Source: Mesostigma viride (lineage: Eukaryota > Streptophyta > Mesostigmatophyceae > Mesostigmatales > Mesostigmataceae). From it: DNA of 64,000 bases. The translations under genes and the position numbers were made by a program. Below the pieces are notes generated by a model. The model worked only from the letters and a program-made list of their open reading frames with translations. It made no database searches and was not told the DNA's origin. Below are positions 1 to 13,200 of this stretch, piece after piece. The stretch is taken from contig RPFO01000167.1 in assembly GCA_009746045.1 (NCBI GenBank), positions 1,543,659 to 1,607,658 on the forward strand. The letters run 5' to 3'. Position 1 is the stretch's first letter; every line of letters begins with the position of its first letter.

Positions 1-29
1 GCCGCAACATGCAGAGCAGTGTCGCCTTC
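1..29 (-). CDS. Ankyrin gene exon 10 (partial, cut by window edge)
   Basis: After the acceptor TTGCAG at 35-30 the minus strand reads EGDTALHVA, the first third of an ankyrin repeat, in phase 0 with the preceding exon. The rest lies outside the window. Confidence 0.82.
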
Positions 30-3000
30 CTGCAAGAGGGGAAGAGGAGGGAGATGCGCTAGGCACGACTGTATGAGCGAATGCATGCTACCATTCACTG
101 TATGAGCTACCAATTATGGAGGTCGAGTTCCTCGTTGGAGAATCTGGGCGGAAGCAACATTGCATATACAGATACAGCGGTATATTTGCGCACTGACGCT
201 GATGCACGGACTTAGAAGACAGGCGAGGCCAGAAACAAAGGACAAAGTGGCTAAGGTTGTTGTTGCTTCGAGCGGGGGGGGAGAAATCACTTTGATTTGG
301 ATCGAAGGGGGCACGGGAGGAGGAGGAGTTGGGGGGTTATATGGGGGTGGGACAGTGGGAAGAGTGGCGGGGAGCCAATGGTTATATCATCACTCCACAA
401 TAGCGAATAGGAGCTATGCACAGCCTTTGATGCATGTGATGCATGCAAATCACCAGCAACATATCATATCTCATTCGAATACCAAAGCGGACTAGTACTA
501 CCTAGCATTGGTACCTGAGTACAGATAGCCTGTGGCGCTGGCCAAATACAAACATGCTGCTGAGGAAGAAAGCCTGTGGAGTTAACATATGTGAACACTA
601 GCCAGTGTCCAGTGCAACTTCCAATCATACCCCGGCGCCCATTTTTTACCACAATTTCTGGGCCCTGCCTCAACCATTACTTGGCACAAGAGCAATTCAT
701 GGAAGTAATATTACGAGCTGACTCACCTGGTCCCTGATGTCTGTGCTGGCTCTGTTTTCCACCAAGAGCTTCGCAACATGGGCATGGCCCATGGAAGTGG
801 CCGTGTGCAGCGCAGTATAACCGTTCTGCCAACCACGAATTCGTCGCATCCGGGGCAGCAAAAGAGCACAGCAGAGAAGGGATGCAAGCGCTAGCATTTT
901 CGATTCGCCGTTTTTCGCTTCACCGTTGGTAGCCGCCCAAGTTACCCAAGGCTTAAGCTATTTAACGTCCAGGTTAAAAGGCATAGGGCAGTCACAGACA
1001 AATGTAAAAAAAGGAGCAGCAAAGACTGCCTTCGCAATGTGTGGAGAGGGAAATGCAATCACATCCCCTCCACCCTCGCGCCCCCCGGTCAACAAAATAG
1101 GCTGTTCTGTTCTATGTACACCCTGCCAAACTCATAGTGGACGCGGGTGACAAGTCAGTTTGTTTATGGTCGCTGGTGTCAATTGTGGCGACCTCTGGCA
1201 CCCTTGGACTCTTCCACTCCTTGTACACTGAGTTGCAAGACCTTGTGATTTCCTCCCTAAAACCACATACTTCTGGGTGTGCGGACTATCGCCCAGGATA
1301 CACAAGACACACGACTTTCCTAACCTGACTCCAATAATCTAATGACATAGAATAACCCACGACAAAAAGCTGTGAAGGCGAACCCTAGATGTGAAGGCGA
1401 ATTCTAGGTGCCACCATTCTGGTGCTACAATGGTGCCTTGTTGGTCAGCTCTGAAGAGTTTTCGCGGGCGAGACATTGTTCACCCTGGAAGCTGTGTGGG
1501 AGCCTTACCATGGTTGAATGACTGAAAATCATCAATGCACAAGAGCACCCACTCTTGGTGTGCTATCCTGCTTATAGGCATGCATGTGCCTCGAGACGCA
1601 GTTAAACTTGTGATTCAAACTCCTGCAACCCCAAGGCTTGTTGTCGACATCACCAACGCAGGATGTTCAGGTCCGTTACTTGCACTAAACACAGCCTTTC
1701 AGGCGCAGTCTCCATGATCATCGTGGTAAGTATTACCTTTTCAGCAGCATTCAGATCTGCCCTGTTCTCCACCAGCAGCTGAACCAGGAGCTCGTGGCCC
1801 TCCCATGCAGCAAGGTGCAGTGGGGTACGCCCGTTCTGAAGGAAATGCACCGTTCACGACAGATTACCATGGAAAGTGTTAGGGCATATCTGCTACAATC
1901 TTCCCGGATGTATGGAGAAATCTTTTCTCAGATCCAAAGATACAGCTAGTCCAGAAAGCTGCCCAGGTTATGCAGTAGTGCCAGAATCGGCCTCGAAAAG
2001 AGTATTTTCCAGACACAGGGCCAACAATTGCAAAATAGATAAAACGGCTACTGACATGAAGGAAACAACATAAGGCGGCACACAGAACCGGGTCAAAGCT
2101 AAAAATAAACAATTCACACACAAAGCCCCCAAAACAATTCTTGGGAGAAAATTCCATCAAGCAAACCAGCCCTTGGACACCACACTAAGTGATGCTTCAT
2201 TATCCCCAGCATCATTAGGGGGGATCTATCCATACTTTATTCTTCATATCGACACGAGCCCCTCTGTCCAGAAACAGCTCAGCAATCTCTGTCTGGCCCG
2301 CCCATGCCGCCGTATGCAAGGGGGTGTTCCCGTCCTGTGGGCGCCCACCAGCAGAAATAAAAAAAAGTACCGTGGCAAAACAAAAGTTCATCAGGGCGTA
2401 GTAATTGTGGGACGTTTGATACCTAGTGTCCCTTGCGAAGTTGCGATTAAAACAACCTTTATCGAGCGACAGCATCAGGTTTTTCTCATCCTTCACATGG
2501 TTGCCATCACCCAATCATGGTTGCTTCAAAACAGCGGTTACCGCTCGTTGGTTCGAAACAGCTCGTAGCATACCATTCATGGAATGACAGGAACTGGTTT
2601 GTGTGAGAATAATGCATATAGAATCAATGTATTTAAAATGCTTTTTTACCATCCTGGCAATATTTTTAATCACTACTAAGCATTCCTGCCTGTGTCAAGT
2701 GTGCAACCAAGGAGCAGAGAACTGTTTCGCTCATACACGGCTCATAGATCTAAGTGCAGGCGCTTCAACTTCCCAGCAACTTCGCCACCGGGCGAGCTCT
2801 ATGAAAAGACATGGTTATCCTAAAGACGAGCACGGTTCCATGCCAGATACAAACAATCACGTGTTAAAGCGCACGGGGCAGCTCGAGTCTTCAAAGAACA
2901 CCGTGACCCTGATCCTGAACAAACCACAGCTGAACGTCACACACAAAAGCTCACCACAAAGCCGTGTGTTTATACGATTGCAGATACATCCACTGAACAG

Positions 3001-4027
3001 GAAAAGAAAAACAAACTTGGCGTGAGCGAGTCATTTGTCCTTAGCCTCCTGGACAGCTACTGAGCTACTACACGGATACCGAGCTGTCATGTTTACTGTC
3101 AATGCCTGAGCTGTCAAGGCACAGTTTGAAGAGCATGCACCCAGGAGCATGGTACATAAACCAGACGTCATCTTACCATAGCCAGCTTGCGAGCTTGCAA
3201 CAAGATCCCGCGCATAATACTTTCGACTGCAGTTTATGCTGCAGCCTCTCGAGATGCCGTGGCGCTACATCAACCGCATCATTCCTCACACAAGCTACCC
3301 AAAATGCTCAAAGTTGGCGCCTTCTCATCACAACCCTGGGAAGCCCCAACACCTTAAAAATGAACCATGCATTATCAGCAGATTCCGAGAACCTGGAAGA
3401 AACAAACCATCAATGCCATTCCTGCAGGCTGAGCGCCAAAGCACAGCGGCCCCGAATCCAAGGAGACTTACACCCAAGCCGCACAAGCTTAAGGCATGGC
3501 CACATCACATTCCATCCAAGGGCATTGTCAGGAAACGAGTTATAGCCGAGAGGCGCCTATGATCAATATTGCTACTATTCTTGTTGTTGTTGTTGCTATT
3601 ATGACCTGCTGGCAATACCTACCACAATTTGTTTTCGTACACCTGCTCTCTTTTGGCAAAGAAGCCACCGGTGCTCATGCACAGACCTACACCACATGAA
3701 CAGACATACTTTTGGGTATGGCTCATCAAACAACCGCACTCATAGGTGATCGTACATCGACATGCCATGGAGAGACATGTTTGCTATTCAACCGTTGAGC
3801 CAAGTCTGGATGCGGGTATTCTAGCAACCCTTACCTTGTCAAAGCTGGACATGACCTCACACTATATGCTGCAAAAAGCACCAGCGATACCAAACCGAAC
3901 CTTGTCTCGAATGGCTGCATACCACAAGCAGAGCACGAAGGCAAGGCATGAAGTGCAGGGAGCACTTCCAACACGGGGAGGGGTCTGATAAATAATAATA
4001 ATAATAACAACAACAACAACAACAACA

Positions 4028-4077
<50 letters not shown>

Positions 4078-4127
4078 ATGGTAGTGGTAGTAATAGTAGT
4101 AGTAGTAGTAATAGCAGTAGCAGTAGC

Positions 4128-4169
<42 letters not shown>

Positions 4170-4188
4170 AGTAGTGGTAGTGGTAGTG

Positions 4189-4278
<90 letters not shown>

Positions 4279-7200
4279 TAGTAGTGTAGTAGTAGTAGTA
4301 GTCATCACTTGCGGGTGATTACAATCGTTGTGGGTGTCAGTGCTGTAAGCGGAACCGCAGGATAATGGTTGTGGGTGTCAAAACCTTTCTTCATTGACTC
4401 CAGTTTACGTGCCGATTCCAAGTCATAATTGTGATTGACCTGAGATAAGCAATGTGGAGCCAAAGCGAAGGCATGCACTCCTAATGACAACAACAGGTAG
4501 CACTTTCTTCATGCGCCTGATACACCCAAGTAGTGTCGTAACGGAACATCCAAGGCTGACATTGCACAGAATAATTGATAGGGCGTACCTTGTTAACAGC
4601 GTCTAGCCTTGCACCGTTTGCCAACAAGGCCTGCACGATTTCCAGGAAACCTTTGAATGTTGCCACATGCAGTGGGGCAAAACCATTCTGTTGTTCATCG
4701 CCATGCAGTTGTCCCAGGGGCGTGAGCCCCCGCACAAAAAAAAGCGCAAGTCAGGAAACATGCTTCATGAGCATCATCCCCATCTCAAACAGAAACAGTT
4801 ATCGCACCCGTCGTTTCCAAACCATTGTAGTAAATTTAATGCTAGTACCATACACAGCAATAAAATACAATGTGCGGATAAAGACCAGCACAGCTTTTCT
4901 TGAAGACGAGAACGCGACTAAGAATGGTGGCTACGCTTGCGACATCCACTCAAACTATCGTTTATTCTAGCAAATTCCTGCCTGGCTATGCGACTCAGTC
5001 CCTGTGCCCAGATGGACCCTGAGAGGGCGGGCTTAAAGAGCTGCTATGCCAGCATAGTCAGGCATCCCCCATCCCCCTTCCCATGCCCCCCCCCCCCCTC
5101 CCCTGCCACCCTCCCACCCTGCCGCCCGCCCGCCCCCCCGCCCCAACCCCCTCCCTTGACTCGGCTCCTCACTTCCACAGCCGGTTACATACCTCTGCCT
5201 CACTGTCACGTGCGACAGGGATAAACACCCAAGACATTACTCACATCGTTCCAGGCATTGGCATCGGCGTGGTTTTCCAGCAGCAGCTCGACGATTTCCA
5301 GGCGCTCACGTGCCACCGCAAGGTGAAGGGGTGCTCCTAGCTGCAAATGTGCGCCGCAAGCCAGGTCAATGCCATGCAGGCGAATAAGCAAGGAGAATTC
5401 CTTCTTGTCACAGAGAAAAGATGCTCCGCCCCCTGATCCCCCCAGTTTAATTAATGCAACGCTCAAACAGTGAAGCACCTGCTCTGGCGGATTGGGATGG
5501 GCATGCACGCAGCGTACAACTGGGACTACTGGCAGTACAAAGGACGCAGATATGTCCGTACGCTTCTCTTGGCCAACAACGACATCTCTCTTCGGATAAA
5601 CACTAGCAGCTCTCTCCTTGGCTAGGTCGTGCACATTCACATTGCATATGGGAGCGAAAGCAACGGCAGCTCGCAAGCCCAAACTTCAAAAGGCATAGAT
5701 GGTGCAAACTTGATAAAAATGCCAGCCAGTAATCCTATACCAGGCACGCCACGCCACGCCACGCCACGCCACGCCACGCCACGCCACGCCACGCCACGCC
5801 ACGCCACGCCACGCCACGCCACGCCACGCCACGCCACGCCACGCCACGCCACGCCACGCCACGCCACGCCACGCCACGCCACGCCACGCCACGCCACGCC
5901 ACGCCATGCAGCAGAGACACTCTTGCCCACAGCGACGCTCTAGTGCTTTCTACAGCAAGGCCCACGACAGGATTCTCAGTAGTCCAGCCAAGCCCACACC
6001 CTAGAACTGTTCCTTACAATGCCCACACTGAGCTAGGTTTCGTTAGAAAATTTCCCTCCGTTAGGGTTAGCTAGAAATGATCCTTACGACGCCCCCAGTT
6101 AGGTTTAGCAAGAACTGTTGCACTCGATGCCCCCAGTTTCGCAAGAACTGTTGCACGCGATGCCCCCAGTTACGCAAGAACTGTTGCACTCGATGCCCCC
6201 AGTTACGCAAGAACTGTTGCACGCGATGCCCCCAGTTACGCAAGAACTGTTGCACGCGATGCCCCCAGTTACGCAAGAACTGTTGCACGCGATGCCCCCA
6301 GTATAGCAAGAACTGTTGCACTCGATGCCCCCAGTTTAGCAAGAACTGTTGCACTCGATGCCCCCAGTTTAGCAAGAACTGTTGCACGCGATGCCCCCAG
6401 TTAGGCTTAGCTATCATAACCTATGATACAATTCCGTACCGATGAAAACACCGTCCTCCCAGCTGGCGCCTTTTGTGCCTGTTGACTCAAATGAGTCACT
6501 GCCAATCGATCACCTTCACCAGCTTATTATGAAATTCGGCCTATATTCCCAGAGCAACACATGTCAATGGACTGAGCCGAATCTATCTAATTATATTTTG
6601 AAATCCGACCATGAACATTATACTCACTTTATTGGTGGCCCTTCTCCAGGCAGGGCTCTCGAGCAAGCTCACAACGGTGTTCTTGTAGTTGCTAGCCACC
6701 GCGATGCTCAGGGGAAGGTGGCCAGCCTGTGAATCCCATAAACCATTCCCACCGGTTCACATGTTTGAATGCATTGCATCAACGAAAGCATGCATAGTGT
6801 GTCATACTGCAAGCGATATAAACTGGGGCAAGGGATTTCTTCACACTCAGAGAAAGGCGAAATTGGAATGCTGTATCTACAGGTCCAGCAATGGCCTTCA
6901 CCAACGAACAACGATAGCAGGTGCACAGAAGCCAGCGTGCCAGGAAACGCAGCAACAAAATCGGCCACACCTTGTAAGGTCGAGCGTGTGAGGCAGAAAG
7001 GAACGGGGGCCCACATGCCAGCAATAAAACGGCAGGGGCGACTGAGGATGGCGCCTGGGCATCATGCATGCTGGCACCAGCACTCCCAGGGCCAAAGTGT
7101 AACTCAGCAGACGCATTCGTAGCTCAGCGGTAACAACGATACTGATGAGTGCTTTATGCCCCAATCATGCATACATCGTACCAATGGATTGCTGCTGCGT

Positions 7201-10200
7201 ATCACAAATCTTACACGGGTTTCTTTGTCTTCAAGAGACGTACATGCCCCAGAGCAACACACACCCCAGCAGCACAGTGATCACCATTGCATCATAAGTA
7301 GATGACACTTAAAAAAAACTTTATTAGATGATACTTTATACAAACTTTATTAGATGATACCATGTATGTATGGTATGATCTAATGGTGATTTGTTTAGGG
7401 TATGTCTTCCCACCGTAGCCTTACGGTAAGCACAGCACGAATCCACCGTGATCATCGCAGGGAGAAGCATCAGTAAGTTAATACTGCTCCATCAGTAAGT
7501 TAATACTGCTCCATCAGTAAGTCAATACTGCTCCATCAGTAAGTCAATACTGCTCCATCAGTAAGTCAATACTGCTCCATCAGTAAGTCAATACTGCTCC
7601 ATCAGTAAGTCAATACTGCTCCATCAGTAAGTCAATACTGCTCCATCAGTAAGTTAATACTGCTCCATCAGTAAGTTAATACTGCTCCATCAGTAAGTTA
7701 ATACTGCTCCATCAGTAAGTTAATACTTGCTCCATCAGTAAGTTAATACTTGCTCCATCAGTAAGTTAATACTGCTCCATCAGTAAGTTAATACTGCTCC
7801 ATCAGTAAGTTAATACTGCTCCATCAGTAAGTTAATACTGCTCCATCAGTAAGTTAATAGTGCTCCATCAGTAAGTTAATACTGCTCCATCAGTAAGTTA
7901 ATACTGCTCCATCAGTAAGTTAATACTGCTCCATCAGTAAGTTAATACTGCTCCATCAGTAAGTTAATACTGCTCCATCAGTAAGTTAATACTGCTCCAT
8001 CAGTAAGTTAATACTGCTCCATCAGTAAGTTAATACTGCTCCATCAGTAAGTTAATACTGCTCCATCAGTAAGTTAATACTGCTCCATCAGTAAGTTAAT
8101 ACTGCTCCATCAGTAAGTTAATACTGCTCCATCAGTAAGTTAATACTGCTCCATCAGTAAGTTAATGCTGCTCCATCAGTAAGTTAATGCTGCTCCATCA
8201 GTAAGTTAATGCTGCTCCATCAGTAAGTCAATACTGCTCCATCAGTAAGTGAATACTGCTCCATCAGTAAGTTAATACTGCTCCATCAGTAAGTTAATAC
8301 TGCTCCATCAGTAAGTTAATACTGCTCCATCAGTAAGTTAATACTGCTCCATCAGTAAGTTAATACTGCTCCATCAGTAAGTTAATACTGCTCCATCAGT
8401 AAGTTAATACTGCTCCATCAGTAAGTTAATACTGCTCCATCAGTAAGTTAATACTGCTCCATCAGTAAGTTAATACTGCTCCATCAGTAAGTTAATACTG
8501 CTCCATCAGTAAGTTAATACTGCTCCATCAGTAAGTTAATACTGCTCCATCAGTAAGTTAATACTGGTCCATCAGTAAGTTAATACTGCTCCATCAGTAA
8601 GTTAATACTGCTCCATCAGTAAGTTAATACTGCTCCATCAGTAAGTTAATACTGCTCCATCAGTAAGTTAATACTGGTCCATCAGTAAGTTAATACTGCT
8701 CCATCAGTAAGTTAATACTGGTCCATCAGTAAGTTAATACTGCTCCATCAGTAAGTTAATACTGCTCCATCTGTAAGTTAATACTGGTCCATCAGTAAGT
8801 TAATACTGCTCCATCAGTAAGTTAATACTGGTCCATTTGCTGAGCTTCGCTCATTTTATATATGACGCGTGGACGGGCTCACAGGGGACCCACCTGCCGT
8901 AGGTAGCGTAAGACTAGCGCTTGTCACGAGGGTACTGCACCGGCCGACCCCTTTTTGTGCTGAGGCTGAGTGTGGTTCTGGAGTGCAGGCCTAGGTAGCT
9001 TCTAACGTACGTCACTAGACCTTGTTACCTGCGCCAGCCGCAAGGCGTGGCGCAACTGTGATTGGCAGTCAGTACACCTTGTACCTGCGCCAGCCGGCAG
9101 GCCTGCGTGGCGCAATGTGAATGATAGTCAGTACTTAGAGTGGTGTAGGGGACGTAGGGAGGCCTCTTTTCAGCTTCGCAACTTGATCCCAGCATTTGCT
9201 GGCAAGGTCGGCTGGCCGCTATGGCGGCTGCGCTGAATGTAAGACGATGCTATCGGCCTCTCCGGGCGTGGAGAGGCCTGGAATAAAGGTCTTTATGTTC
9301 GCCACCCACCGTTACAGGCCACGGTAATGGTTGTTGGGTGGGGGGCTCTACGTTTTGAGTAAAATGGTGTGATTTCCGGCGCTGGGCCCACTGACGATTC
9401 CCCTCTACCCCTGGGTGCGGCAAGCGGCTTCCTGACACTGGGGAAGCTGCGATTTTAGTCGGACAACGTCAGGGAAGGAGCCATACAGGCCAGGGCCAGC
9501 GGCTACGGTGGAAAGAATCACAGGTGGAGGCGAATCTGCCTTAAACGTGGAGATGGCTAGCGCGGGGTGCCAGGGTAGCCCATAACTGCCAAGAGCCTGA
9601 CAGCGGACCCGATCTTTCGGCCTGTGGCCAGACGGGAGTTTCGGGGAGGATGCGGGGCTGGAGCGAATCTTGGTGGGAGGAGCGCGCTCTTCATCATTGC
9701 CCAGTTTTTCAGCAAAGAATGTTCGCCTGGCGGGGCTGAAATTCTTGCTGTTTTATCGCCTTGTTTTTATCCTGTATGATGCATTATAGGAAAAGCGATA
9801 AAGAGTTCGGTTCAGCCAGGGGGGCATATCTATGCCATAAAAAATTTCCTACAACAACACAAGCCCTGGTCAGGGCCTTGGCTAAGCAGTTTCCAAGCCA
9901 AGGCCTTGGTAGGGTAGAGGGCCTATCGCCACAAAGGTTTCAATGCCGGGAAATCCCAGCCTCGGGGGTGGGGCTGGTGATGGGTCCTGGGCTTGTGAGA
10001 GACGGTCCGGGGGCGTAAGGCCTAATGAGCAGCCGCTGGAAACCGCCCCCCTAACGGGGGGAACGACATGGGTGCCGCCCTGCGTCCGCCGGGAAACCGT
10101 AGCGGCCACACGGGGGCGGCAGTACAGCCGTGGCAGCGTGCAAGAGGGGGGCCATGGGCGGAAAGAAACTCGGCACCAAGGTTGGCGACAGCCTTGGTGG

Positions 10201-13200
10201 CCAGGAAGGAGGTGGGGGGCAACACCTTGTGTTCGAGTATGCCGGGCCCCCAGCATGGTGCTACAATAACCAACTTGATAATGATGTGCACTGAGTTTGA
10301 AGGTGTGGTATAGGCTGTCCGTATAAAGCCTAGCACACAAAAATGTAAAATAAATGTTTCTCTTGGTGGGAAGGAACTCCAATGGACCAAAAACAAGAAA
10401 TGTATTTGCTGAGCTTCACTCATTTTATATATGACGCGTGGACGGGCTCAAAGGGGACCGACCTGCCGTAGGTAGCGTAAGACTAGCGCTTGTCACGAGG
10501 GTACTGCACCGGCCGACCCCTTTTTGTGCCGAGGCTGAGTGTGGTTCCGGAGTGCAGGCCTAGGTAGCTTCTAACGTACGTCACTAGACCTTGTTACCTG
10601 CGCCAGCCGCAAGGCGTGGCGCAACTGTGATTGGCAGTCAGTACACCTTGTACCTGCGCCAGCCGGCAGGCCTGCGTGGCGCAATGTGAATGATAGTCAG
10701 TACTTAGAGTGGTGTAGGGGACGTAGGGAGGCCTCTTTTCAGCTCCCACCCACCCACCCACGCTGCTAAGAGGGGCAACACCTTGTGTTCGAGTATGCTG
10801 GGCCCCCAGCATGGTGCTACAATAACCAACTTGATAATGATGTGCACTGAGTTTGAAGGTGTGGTATAGGCTGTCCGTATAAAGCCTAGCACACAAAAAT
10901 GTAAAATAAATGTTTCTCTTGGTGGGAAGGAACTCCAATGGACCAAAAACAAGAAATGTATCAGTAATTTAATACTGCTCCATCAGTTAGTTAATACTGC
11001 TCCATCAGTAAGTTAATACTGCTCCATCAGTAAGTTAATACTGCTCCATCAGTAAGTTAATACTGCTCCATCAGTAAGTTAATACTGCTCCATCAGTAAG
11101 TTAATACTGCTCCATCAGTAAGCTAATACTGCTCCATCAGTAAGTTAATACTGCTCCATCAGTAAGTTAATACTGCTCCATCAGTAAGTTAATACTGCTC
11201 CATCAGTAAGTTAATACTGCTCCATCAGTAAGTTAATACTGCTCCACCAGTAAGTTAATACTGCTCCATCAGTAAGTTAATACTGCTGCATCAGTAAGTT
11301 AATACTGCTCCATCAGTAAGTTAATACTGCTCCATCAGTAAGTCAATACTGCTCCATCAGTAAGTTAATACTGCTCCATCAGTAAGTTAATACTGCTCCA
11401 TCAGTAAGTTAATACTGCTCCATCAGTAAGTTAATACTGCTCCATCAGTAAGTTAATACTGCTCCATCAGTAAGTTAATACTGCTCCATCAGTAAGTTAA
11501 TACTGCTCCATCAGTTAGTTAATACTGCTCCATCAGTAAGTTAATACTGCTCCATCAGTAAGTTAATACTGCTGCATCAGTAAGTTAATACTGCTCCATC
11601 AGTAAGTTAATACTGCTCCATCAGTAAGTCAATACTGCTCCATCAGTAAGTTAATACTGCTCCATCAGTAAGTTAATACTGCTCCATCAGTAAGTTAATA
11701 CTGCTCCATCAGTAAGTTAATACTGCTCCATCAGTAAGTTAATACTGCTCCATCAGTAAGTTAATACTGCTCCATCAGTAAGTTAATACTGCTCCATCAG
11801 TAAGTTAATACTGCTCCATCAGTAAGTTAATACTGCTCCATCAGTTAGTTAATACTGCTCCATCAGTAAGTTAATACTGCTCCATCAGTAAGTTAATACT
11901 GCTCCATCAGTAAGTTAATACTGCTCCATCAGTAAGTTAATACTGCTCCATCAGTAAGTTAATACTGCTCCATCAGTAAGTTAATACTGGTCCATCAGTA
12001 AGTTAATACTGGTCCATCAGTAAGTTAATACTGCTCCATCAGTAAGTTAATACTGCTCCATCAGTAAGTTAATACTGCTCCATCAGTAAGTTAATACTGG
12101 TCCATCAGTAAGTTAATACTGGTCCATCAGTAAGTTAATACTGCTCCATCTAGTATTCCACCTAGGATGAGTAAGTTGGATAGAACCATGTCCACCCTGG
12201 TATGCCGGCATGCGTGGCCCAATCATACAGATAATTTGGGCAGGGCATTTGATGCCTGGTTGCATAAGCGCGGTGCAGCCACGAGAGACCTTACCAAACC
12301 TCCTTACCAACACTATGCTGCAATCCTGCATACTCCATGGATGAGTGACAACATGACGAACGCAACAGACCACGATTTCTAGGGTCCAAATTATTCCTGG
12401 GCTATATATAGATTCCTTGGCTACAGCGGCCGCAGGCAAGACATAGGCGCCGATCGACACACCGTACCTCACGCAGAGTCCAGGGAAGGGGACCAGACAG
12501 GCTAGGTAAGGGGTGAAAAATGCGGCGGTATGAAGTACGCGAATGGGTATCCTCCGACACTCTGCACCCAAATATCCCTCAAACCAGGACCATGGTGCCA
12601 TGGTACCTTGGTACCTCGTACAGGCGTGTTGGGACCTCGTGCCACGGTGCAGAGGCAACCATCAATATGTGGGTGTCAATGTGGCATGAGAGCGAGCCAG
12701 CATGACATGCATTGATGGCAAACTGCCATACGACATATTCACAGCTTCCTAAGTTGAAAAGCGTGAGCGTGTTTAATGAATTAATTAATCAATTAATTAT
12801 TCAAAGTTGAAAATTCCCCAATTCATTAATAAGTTGGAAATTCCCCGACTTGATGAAAAAACGGCAGGAAAAAACAGACCAAATGACCCATACCTCATAA
12901 GAACCACCAGTAACAGCCCTTTTGTGCACAGCGGTAACCACTTACAGCATCCTTGATGAGCACATCTGCGCCGCTGTTCAGCAACAGCTGGGTGATTTTC
13001 GCCAAGCCAAGGGAAGCAGCCACGTGCAAGGGAGTCCTTCCGAGCTGGATACCGCAGCAAAGCCGTCACGCCACGTATGCAGGAAAGAAGCTAACGGTGA
13101 TGGGCAAACGCATCTCGCTACCAGAACAGTCCCATCATCTAAGAAGTTCCAGGACAACGACGGCAGCATACTGGATTTCAGGTAAGGCGCGATGTGGCCC

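Larger units (their letters stand above)
5341..6627 (-). other. Ankyrin gene intron 4 with two tandem arrays
   Basis: This is a 1,287-nt intron, donor GTGAGT at 6627 and acceptor CAG at 5343-5341. It contains the pentanucleotide array (5745-5906) and the 33-bp minisatellite (6060-6410). Nothing else was recognised. Confidence 0.7.
6727..12945 (-). other. Ankyrin gene intron 3 (6.2 kb) with satellite and inserted element
   Basis: The donor is GTAAGT at 12945 and the acceptor is ACAG ending at 6727. From left to right it holds unremarkable sequence (6727-7470), a 22-bp satellite block, a two-copy element, a second satellite block, and unremarkable sequence (12151-12945) with an AATTAATT-rich patch near 12780. 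A further repeat exon would go unnoticed only if very divergent. Confidence 0.7.

Noticed and set aside
5629-5965. Frames reading RHATP and GVAWR repeats
   Set aside because: They are by-products of the CCACG pentamer array within an ankyrin-gene intron.
9882-10382. 166-codon minus-strand frame beginning [12 protein letters not shown]
   Set aside because: It lies in the unclassified element; the second element copy keeps only its first third and then diverges. No family is recognisable, so I do not call it a gene.
7470-12150. Possible CRISPR-like array
   Set aside because: The 22-bp units are directly contiguous without spacers and the genome is eukaryotic, so it is a plain satellite.
12113-12658. 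181-codon minus-strand frame next to the 22-bp satellite
   Set aside because: It has no family resemblance, begins in the satellite edge and lies inside an ankyrin-gene intron, so it is probably a chance frame.
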